Assembly: GCA_017601225.1 (NCBI GenBank)
Contig: JAFNIX010000014.1
Location: 1 to 52,095, forward strand
From: Candidatus Brockarchaeota archaeon
GTDB taxonomy: Archaea > Thermoproteota > EX4484-205 > JAAOZP01
Direction of reading: 5' to 3'
Length of the DNA: 52,095 bases
Shown: piece by piece, positions 50,842 through 52,095 of the stretch
Layout of the letters: every line of letters starts with the position of its first letter
Numbering within the stretch: position 1 is the stretch's first letter
Notes under the pieces: generated by a model
What the model was told of the DNA's origin: nothing
The model's database searches: none
Seen by the model: the letters and a program-made list of their open reading frames with translations, nothing else
Translations under genes and position numbers: made by a program

Positions 50842-51016
50842 GCAGTCGTCTCCAAACATTCCTTTGTCACTAAAATGCTGGTTTGATTCATTAATCTTTT
50901 TCGATCAGGAAAATACGCGCGCGAGCCTTTTAAAGGCGGAAGGACTTGAGCTGGAGAAAGGCAGTAAACCTCCAAGGGTGAAGGTTTTTGAAGAGCATCT
51001 AGCGGATTTAAAGTAG
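50840..51016 (+). CDS. Small open reading frame upstream of the AlkD-like gene, doubtful
   Basis: From ATG 50840 a 58-codon frame runs to TAG 51014. Its second half (LLKAEGLELEKGSKPPRVKVFEEHL) reads like a real charged protein. It is in the same frame as the next gene and ends 9 nt before it. Against it: its 5' part overlaps the start and promoter of divergent rimI and I see no TATA box for it. It may be a small operon gene, a gene remnant, or chance. I recognise no family. Confidence 0.25.
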   Translation: MQSSPNIPLSLKCWFDSLIFFDQENTRASLLKAEGLELEKGSKPPRVKVFEEHLADLK

Positions 51017-51025
51017 AGAAAAACG

Positions 51026-51769
51026 ATGAAGAAGGATTTTTGTTCCAAGGAGGAAATAACACTGCTCGCTGAGAAATCGAGCAAGTTTATCTTGGCTGGC
51101 AATGTTAATGCTGCTTTCCAAATCGTTAAGCCGATTCTAGACGGGAAATACTCATTCCCTATGCTTGATTTTCTGGGTAGAAAGATCGGTGAAGCGAGTA
51201 TAGGTCAACCTCGAGGATTCTTGGAGTTTTTTGACGTAATTATCGATTACAAAGCTATGGGAGGATTCGTTATCGTTAGTCAAGCCTTAATCCCTCTTCT
51301 CGAAAACGAGTTTGAACAGGTCATGCGGAAAAGCCGAGAATATATTGTTAAAGGGGATAAATGGTATGTTTGCGACATTATTAGTGAACGCAGCCTAGGC
51401 TATGCCTTAGTAGGCTACTTCGACAAAGCATTGCCCGGTTTGAAAGGTTTTTAAAAGATGAGAATAAATGGGTTAGAAGAAGCGTGGGGGGTGGCTATTC
51501 ACTTCTTCAGCAAAAGGGTTTTAGACGAGCCGAATAAAACATGGAGACTGTTGAATCTAATTGAGCCATACGTTGAGGAAAAACAGGTTGATGCAGTAAA
51601 GGGCATCGGCTGGGGGCTTAAGACAATCGGCAAGCATCACCCCGATCTTTTAATAGAATTTTTAGAGAGACAGTTTAAATCTGGGAAAAAGATATCTAGG
51701 TTGATAGTGAGGAAAGCAATAACATATTTGGATGAAGAGAGAAGACTGGGGATGGAGAAGCATGTATAA
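51026..51769 (+). CDS. AlkD-like DNA alkylation repair protein, split by compensating frameshifts
   Basis: The frame 51026-51454 and the frame 51458-51769 together form one HEAT-repeat protein of the AlkD-type DNA alkylation repair family, about 247 residues; the second half has the marker GIGWGLKTIGKHHPDLLIEF and LIVRKAITYL. In the sequence as written a TAA (51452-51454) stops the first half. Inserting one T in the T run at 51448-51452 and removing one G from the G run at 51486-51491 gives FLKDENKWVRRSVGVAIHF, a typical repeat helix. The gene is therefore either damaged by two sequencing errors or truly broken. AlkD proteins remove alkylated bases such as 3-methyladenine. It overlaps the following SplB-like gene by 8 nt. 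Confidence 0.75.
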
Positions 51770-52095
51770 AACCTATAAGGCGAAACGCGTATTAAACATT
51801 CATAAGCATTGTGACGGCGGCTGGTTCTGGAACAAGTATTCCGCCTCCCCCTACGTAGAATGCGAATGGGGGTGCGAGTATTGTTATTCGCGGGATGAAA
51901 AGTATAATCCTTACCGTCCTTCACGAGACCCTCAAGTTTTAAAATTTGAAGACTCTTTTTCACAATACATTAAGATTAAGGAGAATGCTCCAGAGCTTTT
52001 AAGAAAAGAGTTGGAAAACAGGCCTCGAGACCTGATTTATCTTTCTGGTTATCAACCTGCCGAGGAGAAATACAAGTATGTTATGAGGATGCTTG
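51762..52095 (+). CDS. SplB-family radical SAM protein, 3' end cut by window edge
   Basis: From ATG 51762 the frame is open for 111 codons to the window end. It contains a radical SAM motif CEWGCEYC (C-x3-C-x2-C) within VECEWGCEYCYSRDEKYNPY, followed by a YLSGYQPAEEKY stretch, as in the spore-photoproduct-lyase-like SplB family of archaea and bacteria. Members bind 4Fe-4S and SAM; SplB repairs UV thymine photoproducts, although many relatives have unproved roles. The start overlaps the end of the AlkD-like gene by 8 nt, which suggests a joint DNA-repair operon. The catalytic C-terminal half lies outside the window. Confidence 0.82.
   Translation, partial: MYKTYKAKRVLNIHKHCDGGWFWNKYSASPYVECEWGCEYCYSRDEKYNPYRPSRDPQVLKFEDSFSQYIKIKENAPELLRKELENRPRDLIYLSGYQPAEEKYKYVMRML

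Noticed and set aside
51458..51769. Second AlkD-like half as a separate gene
   Set aside because: It lies in the same frame after a stop, and two one-base corrections give a continuous repeat protein; a separate start at the ATG is an artefact of the shift.

Overview
The window looks like a chromosomal segment of an archaeon, most likely a TACK-group (Thermoproteota) lineage related to Bathyarchaeia or Brockarchaeota. That placement is inference from gene content, not phylogeny. The evidence is: archaeal promoter layout, with a TATA-like box centred about 27 nt upstream of the start codon so that many transcripts should be leaderless; frequent TTG starts; archaeal gene types (AMP phosphorylase, GapN-like dehydrogenase, glycerate 2-kinase, NikR, RimI, an archaeal RecB-like nuclease, a C-terminal-cysteine peroxiredoxin). 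Coding density is high (about 47 genes in 52 kb). No stretch over 300 bases lacks a gene. I recognised no rRNA, tRNA, CRISPR array, insertion sequence or prophage.

Layout. 1-2.1 kb: a partial GNAT gene, threonine dehydratase and a convergent RidA. 2.2-14.4 kb: central and sugar metabolism, with a GH20-like hexosaminidase, an AmrS-like radical SAM protein, two UroD-fold proteins, a PhoPQ-related hydrolase, a very long transaldolase-like protein, a TIM-barrel isomerase, glycerate 2-kinase and a class II aldolase. 14.5-21.4 kb: a ferritin-like/VIT1 metal transporter, GH42 beta-galactosidase, AMP phosphorylase and a second glycosidase. 21.4-26.2 kb: a divergent cluster of MurQ (MurNAc-6-P etherase) against a double GNAT protein, PIG-L deacetylase, NamZ-type exo-muramidase and BadF-type amino-sugar kinase. 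Together these read as a cytoplasmic MurNAc (peptidoglycan sugar) salvage route in an archaeon, the most interesting content here. 26.3-32.7 kb: peroxiredoxin, RecB-like nuclease, then a sugar-acid-like module (hydroxyacid dehydrogenase, nitrilase, enolase-superfamily enzyme, TIM-barrel isomerase) and an EndoIII-like glycosylase. 32.8-42.8 kb: cell-envelope and transport genes (CARDB surface protein, nitroreductase, site-2 protease, MFS carrier, ABC ATPase, ABC permease fused to a CPBP protease), a DegT aminotransferase and a PRC-barrel/zinc-ribbon protein. 42.9-50.9 kb: M20 peptidase, DMT exporter, HDAC-like deacetylase, GapN, MDR dehydrogenase, Ca2+/cation exchanger, NikR and RimI. 51.0 kb to the end: an AlkD-like DNA-repair gene with two compensating frameshifts, followed by a truncated SplB-family radical SAM gene.

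Three single-base irregularities in homopolymer runs damage otherwise good genes (hydroxyacid dehydrogenase at 28724-28729; AlkD-like gene at 51448-51452 and 51486-51491). They may be assembly errors or real mutations. None of the glycosidases has a visible signal peptide, so the organism probably imports small oligosaccharides and breaks them down inside the cell.
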